DNA of 40,242 nt from Anaerolineae bacterium (GTDB taxonomy: Bacteria > Chloroflexota > Anaerolineae > Anaerolineales > Villigracilaceae), in contig JABGQU010000009.1 in assembly GCA_018648605.1 (NCBI GenBank), positions 1-40,242 of the forward strand. Reading direction: 5' to 3'. The notes below the pieces were generated by a model. It searched no databases, was not told where the DNA came from, and saw nothing but the letters and a program-made list of their open reading frames with translations. Positions 33,476-40,242 of the stretch are shown here, one piece after another. Position numbers and translations under genes: made by a program. The first letter of the stretch is position 1; every line of letters begins with the position of its first letter.

Positions 33476-33495
33476 TTACCAATCACACGAGTAGC

Positions 33496-33524
33496 TTGAA
33501 TAACAAAAACATTCATGCTATTCG
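33496..33524 (+). promoter_or_regulatory. Candidate internal promoter of the second DAHP synthase gene
   Basis: TTGAAT, 17-nt spacer, TATTCG with an extended TG (TGCTATTCG). It would allow expression of the downstream genes that escapes the attenuator. The -10 is weak. Confidence 0.35.
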
Positions 33525-33565
33525 GAAAATTCGCATAATTCGTGATACAAAAAGGAAAAAATCTT

Positions 33566-34600
33566 ATGATGATCATTATGAAAACCAGCGCTTCACAAGA
33601 AGAACTAGAGAATGTCCTTGCAAGCGTCAAGGGACTTAAGCTCCACCCCCATCGTATTTCTGGCTCAGAGCGCAACGTCATTGGCGTTGTCGGCGATGGG
33701 CGCCCGATCGAGCCGAGCAATTTCATCCGTTTGCCGGGTGTTGCCTCGGTTATCCCCATCTCAAAGCCCTATAAACTCGCCTCGCGTGAGTTTTACCCTG
33801 AAAACACCCTCATCCCCATCGGCGACCACGTTGTCGGCAACGGGACTCCCACTATCATCGGCGGACCTTGCGCCGTAGAGAGCCGCGATCAAATTCTTGA
33901 AGTTGCCAAAGCGGTCAAAGAAGCCGGCGCGCACGCCCTTCGTGGTGGCGCCTTCAAGCCTCGCACCTCCCCCTATTCTTTTCAAGGAATGGGCGAAGAC
34001 GGACTAAAACTCCTTGCAGAAGCCCGCGATCTCACTGGTTTGCCGATCGTCACTGAAGTCACCTCCCCCGATTTAGTCCCCCTCGTTGCGGATTATGCTG
34101 AAGTGCTTCAAATTGGCGCAAGAAATATGCAAAATTATGCCCTTCTCAAAGCCGCTGGGCAAACCAATCGCACGGTTTTGCTCAAACGTGGCATGAGCGC
34201 AACCATCAATGACCTCCTCATGGCAGCCGAATATATCCTCGCGCAAGGCAATCAAAATGTCATTCTTTGCGAGCGCGGCATCCGCACCTTTGAGACGGCT
34301 ACCCGCAACACCACCGACATCAACGCTATTCCTGTCCTTCAAGCCCAAACCCATCTCCCCGTCATTCTCGACCCTAGCCATAGTACCGGGCATTGGGAGT
34401 ATGTCTCTGCCCTCGCTCGTTCTGGCATTGCGGCGGGCGCAGATGGTATCATCGTAGAGGTGCATCCCGACCCCGCCTGCGCACTTTCGGATGGCGCGCA
34501 ATCGCTCAAGCCAAGGCGTTTCAAGCGGCTTGTCAAACAAGTCAATGCGATTGCAAACGCCCTCAAAGCCGAAGATATTTCGACCAATCCGCTGCAATGA
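33566..34600 (+). CDS. aroF: DAHP synthase (type I-beta), copy 2
   Basis: 344 residues, the same length as copy 1. Start chosen at the ATG 33566 behind AAAGGA; a GTG at 33542 would add eight residues with no support. The barrel is nearly the same as copy 1 ([40 protein letters not shown]). The N-terminal domain differs more ([20 protein letters not shown] against KSFDLDAHLSDGAERTVIGV). A tandem duplication with divergence in the regulatory part suggests isoenzymes with different feedback inhibitors. Confidence 0.95.
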   Translation: MMIIMKTSASQEELENVLASVKGLKLHPHRISGSERNVIGVVGDGRPIEPSNFIRLPGVASVIPISKPYKLASREFYPENTLIPIGDHVVGNGTPTIIGGPCAVESRDQILEVAKAVKEAGAHALRGGAFKPRTSPYSFQGMGEDGLKLLAEARDLTGLPIVTEVTSPDLVPLVADYAEVLQIGARNMQNYALLKAAGQTNRTVLLKRGMSATINDLLMAAEYILAQGNQNVILCERGIRTFETATRNTTDINAIPVLQAQTHLPVILDPSHSTGHWEYVSALARSGIAAGADGIIVEVHPDPACALSDGAQSLKPRRFKRLVKQVNAIANALKAEDISTNPLQ

Positions 34601-34610
34601 ATTAGATAAA

Positions 34611-34636
34611 CTATAAAAGTCTTGAGATTTTTGTAG
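34611..34636. repeat. Hairpin of the AAAAGTCTTGA family, copy 2
   Basis: CTATAAAAGTCT pairs with AGATTTTTGTAG (12 bp with two G-T pairs) in the gap before tyrA. Shares the AAAAGTCTTGA core with 6479-6507. Confidence 0.5.
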
Positions 34637-34650
34637 TTTGCCAAAATATT

Positions 34651-35511
34651 ATGGAAGAAACCAACTTTTTACGCGAACAAAACATCGCAATTATTGGATT
34701 AGGTTTGATGGGCGCATCCATCGCAATGGGATTGCGCGGTCATTGCAAGAGCGTTCTGGGATCAGATAGCGATTCGCTCACCTGTCAAATTGCTACCGCT
34801 AAAGGGATGGTGGATTCGGCATCAACAGATCTTCGCCAAATCCTGCCCCAAGCAGATATACTCATCATCGCTACGCCGGTCTCTGCCGCGCTAAAGATCA
34901 TTGCCGCGCTCCCCGGCATCCATAACGGAAGCAAGCTCATCGTCACGGATGTCACGTCCACGAAAGAGCAGATCATGCGCGCGCTTGATTCCCTCCCATC
35001 CAATTTTGATGTGATCGGCGGTCATCCCATCTGCGGTAAGGAGAAGTTAGGCATTTGCCACGCCGAAAAAGAGATGCTCTACGACTGCACCTACACGCTC
35101 ACGCCATCCGAGCGAACGTCGGCGCGGACGAAGTCTTTGCTAGCGCAACTCGTGGAAGCCATTGGCGGAAATCCGCTCTGGATAGACGCCGTGAAGCACG
35201 ACCAAATGTTGGCAAAAACCAGCCACGCGCCCCACTTGCTAGCGGTCGCGCTGATGCACGCTACAGAAGCAGACCTTTCGAAACTCAAGGCGGGCGGATT
35301 TTCGAGCGCGACGCGGCTCTCTGCCACGCCGACGAGCATGATGCTGCCGATGGTGATGACGAACGCCGAAAACACGATTGCCGCGCTGGAAGCAGTAAAG
35401 ACCGAAATTGATAAAATCTTGACGCTGATGAAGGCTGGCGATAACGAAAATCTGGAAATCTTGTTGGATACGAGCAAAGCCAAGCGTGAAGAGATGATGA
35501 GGAGAATGTAA
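34651..35511 (+). CDS. tyrA: Prephenate dehydrogenase
   Basis: 286 residues. The NAD(P)-binding IAIIGLGLMGASIAMGL (GxGxxG at 16-21) is followed by ILIIATPVSA, VTDVTSTKEQI, the substrate-site GGHPICGKEKLG and the helical dimer domain with KTSHAPHLLAVALMHA. It oxidatively decarboxylates prephenate to 4-hydroxyphenylpyruvate (or arogenate to Tyr). There is no ACT domain at the C-terminus, so it lacks that type of Tyr feedback. Poor Shine-Dalgarno sequence; transcription probably comes from the upstream aro genes. Confidence 0.92.
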   Translation: MEETNFLREQNIAIIGLGLMGASIAMGLRGHCKSVLGSDSDSLTCQIATAKGMVDSASTDLRQILPQADILIIATPVSAALKIIAALPGIHNGSKLIVTDVTSTKEQIMRALDSLPSNFDVIGGHPICGKEKLGICHAEKEMLYDCTYTLTPSERTSARTKSLLAQLVEAIGGNPLWIDAVKHDQMLAKTSHAPHLLAVALMHATEADLSKLKAGGFSSATRLSATPTSMMLPMVMTNAENTIAALEAVKTEIDKILTLMKAGDNENLEILLDTSKAKREEMMRRM

Positions 35512-35518
35512 AAGCCTT

Positions 35519-35595
35519 CACCACAGAGAGCGCGGAGATCACTGAGCTTTTCTCTTTTTTCTCCAAAACTCTGTGCGCTCTGTGTATTCAGTGGT
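35519..35595. repeat. CACAGAG-type intergenic repeat between tyrA and aroA
   Basis: ACCACAGAGAGCGCGGAG at the left and CTCTGTGCGCTCTGTG at the right form inverted partial copies. Related fragments appear at 36947-36975 (GCACAAAGAGCACGAAG) and 39252-39275 (GATGCAGAGAGCGCAGAG). It looks like a degenerate dispersed repeat. Confidence 0.5.
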
Positions 35596-35601
35596 AAAAA
35601 G

Positions 35602-36939
35602 ATGACAAAAAAAATCACCCCCATCACCCATCCGCTCAACGCCAGCGTGCGCGTGCCCGGCTCAAAATCGTTGACCAATCGTGCGTTGCTCATCGCTGCA
35701 CTCGCTGAAGGAAAAACAACGCTAACCAACGCGCTTTTCTCTGACGATTCGCGATATTTTGCCAACGCCCTGAAAGCATTGGGATTTGAAGTCTCAGTAA
35801 ACGAAGAAGAAAAGACCATGAGCGTCGTCGGATTGGGAGGAAAAATCCCCGCAGACAGCGCGGAGCTTTTCATCGGCAACGCGGGCACAGCGGCGCGCTT
35901 TTTGACCGCATTCTTGAATTTAGGCAATGGCGAATATATTCTCGACGGCGAACCCCGCATGAGAGAACGTCCTATCGGTGATTTGGTGGATGCACTCACC
36001 CCGCTCGGCGCGGATATTTCCTCCCCTTGTAGTGACGACTTCAGTCGTCCCGCTCGCAACGAGAAGGGGCTAAAGCCCTTACTACAAGGGAAAAGGGAAA
36101 ATTATCTTCCTCTCAAACTCACCGCATCTCGTTTCACGGGCGGCAAAACACAAATTGCAGGCAACGTCTCCTCGCAATATCTTTCTGCACTCTTGATGAC
36201 CGCACCTTATGCCGAAAATCCCGTTGAAATTGAGATCACGACTGAGCTATTTTCCAAACCCTACGTGGATATGACTATCAACATCATGCAAGACTTTGGC
36301 ATAGAGATTGAACGAGACGGCTACCAGTATTTCAAAGTCTCCCCCAACGCCTATTTCCCAATCTCCAATTACCAAATAGAATCTGATGCTTCTGCCGCAT
36401 CCTATTTCTTCACCGCCCCAGCCATCTGTGGTGGGACTGTGCGCGTGGAAAATATCTCACGTAATTCTGTGCAAGGAGATATTGATTTCCTGGATGTCTT
36501 GGCGGAAATGGGCTGCACCATCGAAGAGACTGAAAACTGTATACTGGTTACTGGCAACTCATCACTTCGCGGTGTGGACGTGGACATGTCCGATATCCCC
36601 GACACAGCCCAAACGCTCGCTGCCATCGCCCCCTTCGCATCTTCGCCGACGCGGATTCGGGGTATCGCGTCTGCGCGTATGAAAGAAACCGATCGCATTT
36701 CCGCTGTTTGCACCGAGTTGATGAAGCTAGGTGTTAAAGTAGAAGAATACGAAGACGGGATGACAATCTATCCCTGCGAAAATATCCAACCTGCTAGCAT
36801 CGAAACCTACAACGATCATCGTATGGCGATGGCGTTCTCGTTAATCGGCTTGCGAGCAGAAGGTGTTGAGATAGAAGCCCCCGGCTGTGTATCGAAGACT
36901 TTTCCAAATTACTTCGATGTTTTGGATGAGTTGAGATAA
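35602..36939 (+). CDS. aroA: 3-phosphoshikimate 1-carboxyvinyltransferase (EPSP synthase)
   Basis: 445 residues, about 20 longer than usual. Motifs: VRVPGSKSLTNRALL (Lys22), FIGNAGTAARFLTA, LDGEPRMRERPIGDLV, SSQYLSALLM, ESDASAASYFF, ARMKETDRISAV and TYNDHRMAMAFS, all intact. It joins PEP to shikimate 3-phosphate. The extra length lies at about residues 141-163, between LGADI and LPLKL, and is encoded by a palindromic repeat (36024-36090) in an open frame. The insert is in the loop between two secondary-structure elements, so the enzyme is probably still active. Confidence 0.95.
   Translation: MTKKITPITHPLNASVRVPGSKSLTNRALLIAALAEGKTTLTNALFSDDSRYFANALKALGFEVSVNEEEKTMSVVGLGGKIPADSAELFIGNAGTAARFLTAFLNLGNGEYILDGEPRMRERPIGDLVDALTPLGADISSPCSDDFSRPARNEKGLKPLLQGKRENYLPLKLTASRFTGGKTQIAGNVSSQYLSALLMTAPYAENPVEIEITTELFSKPYVDMTINIMQDFGIEIERDGYQYFKVSPNAYFPISNYQIESDASAASYFFTAPAICGGTVRVENISRNSVQGDIDFLDVLAEMGCTIEETENCILVTGNSSLRGVDVDMSDIPDTAQTLAAIAPFASSPTRIRGIASARMKETDRISAVCTELMKLGVKVEEYEDGMTIYPCENIQPASIETYNDHRMAMAFSLIGLRAEGVEIEAPGCVSKTFPNYFDVLDELR
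36024..36090. repeat. Palindromic repeat element inserted in frame in aroA
   Basis: Outer ends CCCTTGTAGT and ACTACAAGGG are exact inverted copies. Inside are GACGAC-TTCA-GTCGTC (perfect hairpin, 36034-36049) and AAGGG-GCTAAAG-CCCTT (36064-36080). The 67 nt add about 22 codons (CSDDFSRPARNEKGLKPLLQ) to the synthase without a stop. Confidence 0.8.
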
Positions 36940-37073
36940 TTTTTCAGCACAAAGAGCACGAAGAAGCACAAAGGAAAAACATTAAGAAAAAGCAGAGGTT
37001 GAAAGAGAAGAGAATAGTAACGGAACTCTGTTTCCTAATCCCTAATTACCTAATCCCAGCTAAAAGGAAAACC

Positions 37074-37973
37074 ATGCCAAACCTTCAACCCTCAACCTTC
37101 AACCTCGGACTAATCGGCTACCCCATCAGCGCCAGTGTATCACCGAAAATTCATGGCGCGGCGCTCAAAGAAACGGGCCTGGATGGCGAATATAGGCTTT
37201 ACCCCATCGCGCCCGACGATATTCAGGGGCTAAAAGACTTACTCAACAAAGTCCGCACGGGAGAGATGCAAGGGCTGAATGTGACCATTCCGCATAAGCA
37301 GAACGTCATTCCGCTTCTGGACGAGTTGAGCGATACTGCCAAGACCATCGGCGCAGTCAATACCATTATTTTCAAAGATGGCAAACTCATCGGCGATAAT
37401 ACCGACGCGCCTGGCTTTTGGAACGACCTTCAAAAATTACTAAAAAACCGAGAAGATCTGCTAAATCCGCCAAGTTTTTATGCGATGGCTCCCCACGCGC
37501 TCATTCTCGGCGCAGGCGGCGCGGCGCGGGCAGTCTGCTACGCCCTGCTCAACGCAGGGTGGGATATCACCCTCGCCACCCGCGCAGACGATATCCCCCA
37601 AGCCGAAGAACTGATCGCCGATTTCAACGCCGAAATCCCCGGATGCGACGCTAAACTCTCAAATATCGAACTCAACGCTTCGGTTCTCTCCCCGCTACTC
37701 CCGACGATCTCCCTCATCATCAACGCCACGCCCGTCGGGATGAAATCGCATCACGCAGGCACGCCGTGGCTCACCAATCTACCCTTCCCCGACGATGCCC
37801 TGCTCTACGATCTCATCTATACCCCCGCAGAAACACAACTGATGAAAGATGCCGCGCAAGCGGGATTGCCTACGCGCAGCGGCTTGGGGATGTTGGTCGG
37901 GCAGGCATTGTTCTCCTTTGAGATTTGGACGGGGAAGAAAGTGTCCATTGAAAAGATTATTCTTGACACCTAA
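37074..37973 (+). CDS. aroE: Shikimate dehydrogenase
   Basis: 299 residues from the ATG behind AAAAGGAAAA; a longer frame from 36999 covers repeat-like leader DNA. Motifs: LIGYPISASVSPKIHGAAL (shikimate Ser pair), LNVTIPHK (catalytic Lys), GDNTDAPGF, the nucleotide-binding ALILGAGGAARAVCYAL and INATPVGM. It reduces 3-dehydroshikimate with NADPH. The first ten residues (NLQPSTFN) come from a pyrimidine-rich direct repeat (CCTTCAACC, CCTCAACC, CCTTCAACC), so the native N-terminus could be slightly different. Confidence 0.94.
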   Translation: MPNLQPSTFNLGLIGYPISASVSPKIHGAALKETGLDGEYRLYPIAPDDIQGLKDLLNKVRTGEMQGLNVTIPHKQNVIPLLDELSDTAKTIGAVNTIIFKDGKLIGDNTDAPGFWNDLQKLLKNREDLLNPPSFYAMAPHALILGAGGAARAVCYALLNAGWDITLATRADDIPQAEELIADFNAEIPGCDAKLSNIELNASVLSPLLPTISLIINATPVGMKSHHAGTPWLTNLPFPDDALLYDLIYTPAETQLMKDAAQAGLPTRSGLGMLVGQALFSFEIWTGKKVSIEKIILDT

Positions 37974-38076
37974 TCCAGTCTCTAAGCGGCGCTACCAGCG
38001 AATATCGTCCTTCGACTACGGCTTCGCTCTGCTTCACATCCGCTCAGAAACTGAATATTTTTTAGAAGGATTAATT

Positions 38077-39243
38077 ATGCCCATACGATTTTTAACCGCA
38101 GGAGAATCACACGGCCCCGCCGTGACAGCTATTTTAGAAGGCATTCCCGCTGGCTTAGCGCTTGACGTAGACAAAGTTAATCATGAACTCGCTCGCCGTC
38201 AAAAAGGCTTTGGTTCTGGCGGACGGATGAAGCTCGAACGCGACACCGTCCAAGTTCTCAGCGGCATTATGGATGGGAAAACAATGGGGATGCCCATCTC
38301 GCTATTCGTCGAAAATCTCAACCATAAACAGTGGAAAGGGAAAGAGACTGCTGCAATGACCGCTCCCCGCCCGGGTCATGCCGATTTGACGGGCGTCGTC
38401 AAATATGGCTATAACGACCTGCGCCCCTCGCTCGAACGCGCATCCGCTCGAGAGACGACGATGCGCGTTTCCGTTGGCGCAATCTGCAAGCAGTTTTTAG
38501 CGGAATTCGGGATCGTCGTCGGCGGGTACGTGAGAAGTATCGGGGAAGTAGATGCCAATTTTGGAATGACCACGTATAAATCCAGGTTCGAAGTGGCGGA
38601 GACGAATGATCTTCGCTGCCCAGATGCTAAGGCTGCTGAGATGATGAGGACACGCATCCAGCAATGCATCCAAGAAAAAGATACATTAGGCGGTGTGATT
38701 GAGATCGTTGCTCTGAATGTACCTGTGGGACTTGGCTCTTTCGCGCAATGGGATACGCGTCTCGAAGCAAAACTCGCTCAAGCGATGCTTTCTGTGCAGG
38801 CGATCAAGGGCGTGGAAATTGGCGATGCCTTCGAGAACGCAAGACTGCCCGGCACACAGGCGCATGATGCGGTGATTTTGGAAAGCGAGAAAATAGTGCG
38901 CCCGACCAACCGCGCGGGCGGCATCGAAGGCGGGATTTCAAATGGCGAGCCGATTGTCATCCGCGCCGCGATGAAACCGATTGCGTCCACGCTCACGCCG
39001 CAAAAAACAGTTGATCTGGTGACGGGCGAAGAAACAGTCACGACTTATGAGCGTTCCGATTTTTGCCCCGTGCCGCGTGCTGTGCCCGTACTAGAAGCAG
39101 TCGTTGCAATTACACTCGCGGATGCGCTGATAACCAAACTCGGCGGGGACTCAATCGCTGAGATGAAGCCGCGTTTTAAAGCGTTGAAAGAAGCGAAGTT
39201 GAACGATATTGAGTTGGATAATCAGCCGCATATTTTTTGGTAG
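38077..39243 (+). CDS. aroC: Chorismate synthase
   Basis: 388 residues. Start at 38077 behind AGAAGGA; the frame is open further upstream from 37849, but that part only shadows the end of aroE and a repeat. Motifs: IRFLTAGESHGPAVTAILEG (first signature), GRMKLERDTVQVLSG, RPGHADLTGVVKYGYNDLRPSLERASARETTMRVSVGA and GGIEGGISNGEPI. It removes phosphate from EPSP with reduced FMN to make chorismate. The leader holds a copy of the CCTTCGACTACG repeat (38007-38047). Confidence 0.96.
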   Translation: MPIRFLTAGESHGPAVTAILEGIPAGLALDVDKVNHELARRQKGFGSGGRMKLERDTVQVLSGIMDGKTMGMPISLFVENLNHKQWKGKETAAMTAPRPGHADLTGVVKYGYNDLRPSLERASARETTMRVSVGAICKQFLAEFGIVVGGYVRSIGEVDANFGMTTYKSRFEVAETNDLRCPDAKAAEMMRTRIQQCIQEKDTLGGVIEIVALNVPVGLGSFAQWDTRLEAKLAQAMLSVQAIKGVEIGDAFENARLPGTQAHDAVILESEKIVRPTNRAGGIEGGISNGEPIVIRAAMKPIASTLTPQKTVDLVTGEETVTTYERSDFCPVPRAVPVLEAVVAITLADALITKLGGDSIAEMKPRFKALKEAKLNDIELDNQPHIFW

Positions 39244-39300
39244 GAAATAACCGCCAAGATGCAGAGAGCGCAGAGATTTTTTGAGAAAAGAGAAAAGCGA

Positions 39301-39335
39301 GCAGTGCATTGCATCTTAAAGATGCGTTGCACTGC
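39301..39335. terminator. Hairpin after aroC
   Basis: GCAGTGCATTGCATC and GATGCGTTGCACTGC pair over 15 positions with a mismatch and a G-T pair around TTAAA. No T-run follows, so it may be a repeat hairpin and not a terminator. Confidence 0.4.
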
Positions 39336-39348
39336 GGGTTAGCAAAAC

Positions 39349-39468
39349 AATCCAGCCCCTGAGCGGAGCGATGACCGAAGGGAAGCGCACAGTCGAAGGG
39401 CGGCATTTGAAACACCGTCCTTCGACTACGTGCTTTGCTTCGCAAAGCCCTCCGCTCAGGAGCTGGAT
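39349..39468. repeat. 120-bp imperfect palindrome ahead of the aroK-aroB fusion
   Basis: AATCCAGCCCCTGAGCGGA at the left is inverted at the right as TCCGCTCAGGAGCTGGATT (one mismatch). AGTCGAAGG and CCTTCGACT form the inner arms. The centre also holds GCTTTGC-TTC-GCAAAGC. A third partial copy of CCTTCGACTACG with CCGCTCAG is at 38007-38047. Its right end abuts the AGGAAAA of the next gene. Confidence 0.7.
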
Positions 39469-39484
39469 TTTACAGGAAAATAAA

Positions 39485-40242
39485 ATGACATCATCCATCA
39501 TCTACATTTACGGTCCTCCCGGCGTGGGGAAATCGACCATTGGCAAAATACTTGCAGCGAACTTAAACCTCCCCTTTGTTGATCTTGACGCAGAGATCGA
39601 AAAAATTGCAGGAACGACTATCCCTGAAATTTTTGAAAACGAAGGTGAAGAAGTTTTTCGCGACCGCGAAGAGAGAGCGTTGAAAAGCGTTGGGGAAACC
39701 TCCATCGTCTCTCTTGGGGGTGGCGCTCTTTTACGCCGAGCAAGCCGAAATTACGTCCGCGATGAGCAGGTCATCTGCTTGGGGGCAGCGACCGAGACAA
39801 TTAGGGCACGCTTGCAAGGGGATGGGCAAAACGAGCGTCCCCTTCTCAAAGAAAATGCTTTAGAGATTTTTTTGGAGGGGCGTAAGGCACATTACGCATC
39901 TTTTCCCATCCAGTTGAATACGGAAAATCGTACGCCAGCAGCGTGCGCGACTGAAATACAGGAGCGTTTGGGGCGGTTTTATTTGCGCGGGATGGGGCAG
40001 GGTTACGCGGCGCGTGTGGAAAATAGCGCGCTCGAAAACTTGGCAAATTTGCTCACGGAGCATAGTTGCAAGCTGCCCTATATGCTGATTTGCGATAGCG
40101 ATGTTGCGCCGATCTACGCTGAAAAAATTGCGCAGGTTGTGGAGGTGCGCAAGGTCGTTTTTCCCGCTGGCGAGAAAAATAAAACCATCGCAACGATGAC
40201 GCAGCTCTGGCGCGATCTGGTTGGCGCGGGGATGGAGCGCGG
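39485..40242 (+). CDS. aroKB: Shikimate kinase / 3-dehydroquinate synthase fusion (3' end outside the window)
   Basis: 252 codons without a stop up to the window edge. The N-terminal shikimate kinase (about 1-160) shows Walker A GPPGVGKST, FVDLDAEIEK (shikimate Asp), VFRDREERAL (Arg) and SLGGGALL. From about 180 the sequence changes to 3-dehydroquinate synthase: YMLICDSDVAPIYAEKIA, KVVFPAGEKNKTIATMTQLWRDL (NAD-binding PxGExxK). A single frame joins them, so one protein carries steps 2 and 5 of the pathway. Start behind AGGAAAA. The metal-binding and catalytic half of the AroB part lies beyond the window. Confidence 0.92.
   Translation, partial: MTSSIIYIYGPPGVGKSTIGKILAANLNLPFVDLDAEIEKIAGTTIPEIFENEGEEVFRDREERALKSVGETSIVSLGGGALLRRASRNYVRDEQVICLGAATETIRARLQGDGQNERPLLKENALEIFLEGRKAHYASFPIQLNTENRTPAACATEIQERLGRFYLRGMGQGYAARVENSALENLANLLTEHSCKLPYMLICDSDVAPIYAEKIAQVVEVRKVVFPAGEKNKTIATMTQLWRDLVGAGMER

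Noticed and set aside
35091-36059. 322-codon open frame on the - strand across tyrA and aroA
   Set aside because: Spans two well-supported genes on the other strand and has no domain or start signal.
37849-38076. Upstream extension of aroC
   Set aside because: Overlaps the end of aroE in another frame and a dispersed repeat; the family start MPIRFLTAGESHG with AGAAGGA is at 38077.
39301-39484. A small RNA gene in the gap after aroC
   Set aside because: The strong folds are explained by dispersed palindromic repeats; no promoter or T-run terminator was seen.

Overview
The window reads as a chromosomal segment of an uncultured Chloroflexota bacterium, probably Anaerolineae-like. That assignment is inference. 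It rests on lipoproteins with Ala/Pro/Thr-rich linkers, an FHA-ABC transporter next to a Ser/Thr kinase, a Thermotoga-type DAHP synthase, a B. subtilis-type chorismate mutase, and many short palindromic intergenic repeats. Nearly all genes lie on the + strand; only rpmF and a thioredoxin-like lipoprotein gene lie on the - strand. No rRNA, tRNA, CRISPR array, prophage or intact insertion sequence was recognised.

Layout. 0.1-7.4 kb: rpmF diverges from a SpoIIE-type phosphatase gene. Then come a TrkA-N (RCK) membrane protein, a small P-loop kinase, an M1-type metallopeptidase lipoprotein, secD-secF and a GH114-like lipoprotein. 7.6-14.8 kb: an envelope signalling cluster of a triple-FHA ABCG-type transporter, a lectin-fold lipoprotein, a transmembrane Ser/Thr kinase with four exact-period threonine repeats, and an SH3b/SdrD-B lipoprotein. 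14.9-19.7 kb: a frameshifted DUF3592-like gene, a DUF1624-like membrane acyltransferase, an orphan gene, a BaiN/HI0933-type flavoprotein, a hotdog thioesterase, and on the - strand a thioredoxin-like lipoprotein with an in-frame TGA at the first active-site Cys position. 19.8-27.4 kb: a P5C-type aldehyde dehydrogenase, a class I CoA-transferase pair with an alpha/beta hydrolase between its subunits, PspC, a repeat-filled gap, a CPBP protease and a lactate-permease-family transporter. 27.4-31.8 kb: a mini-protein, a HAD phosphatase, an EamA transporter, an uncharacterised membrane protein and rarA. 31.85-40.2 kb: an aromatic amino acid supercluster of aroH, two DAHP synthases, tyrA, aroA, aroE, aroC and an aroK-aroB fusion cut by the window edge.

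The aromatic cluster starts with a consensus-like promoter, a 27-codon ORF rich in Phe and Tyr codons, and a strong terminator. This is the layout of a ribosome-mediated attenuator sensing Phe and Tyr. The cluster encodes the first step and nearly all of the shikimate path to chorismate, plus the Tyr branch. 3-dehydroquinase and prephenate dehydratase are not in the window.

The most notable observations are: (1) a candidate selenocysteine thioredoxin-like lipoprotein with a possible bacterial SECIS hairpin; (2) the Phe/Tyr leader peptide attenuator; (3) a kinase carrying four 16-residue threonine repeats next to a triple-FHA transporter, a layout related to mycobacterial PknF/Rv1747; (4) a palindromic repeat inserted in frame inside aroA; (5) a MITE with terminal inverted repeats and a CTA target duplication. 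All are read by eye from the sequence; no searches or folding programs were run.
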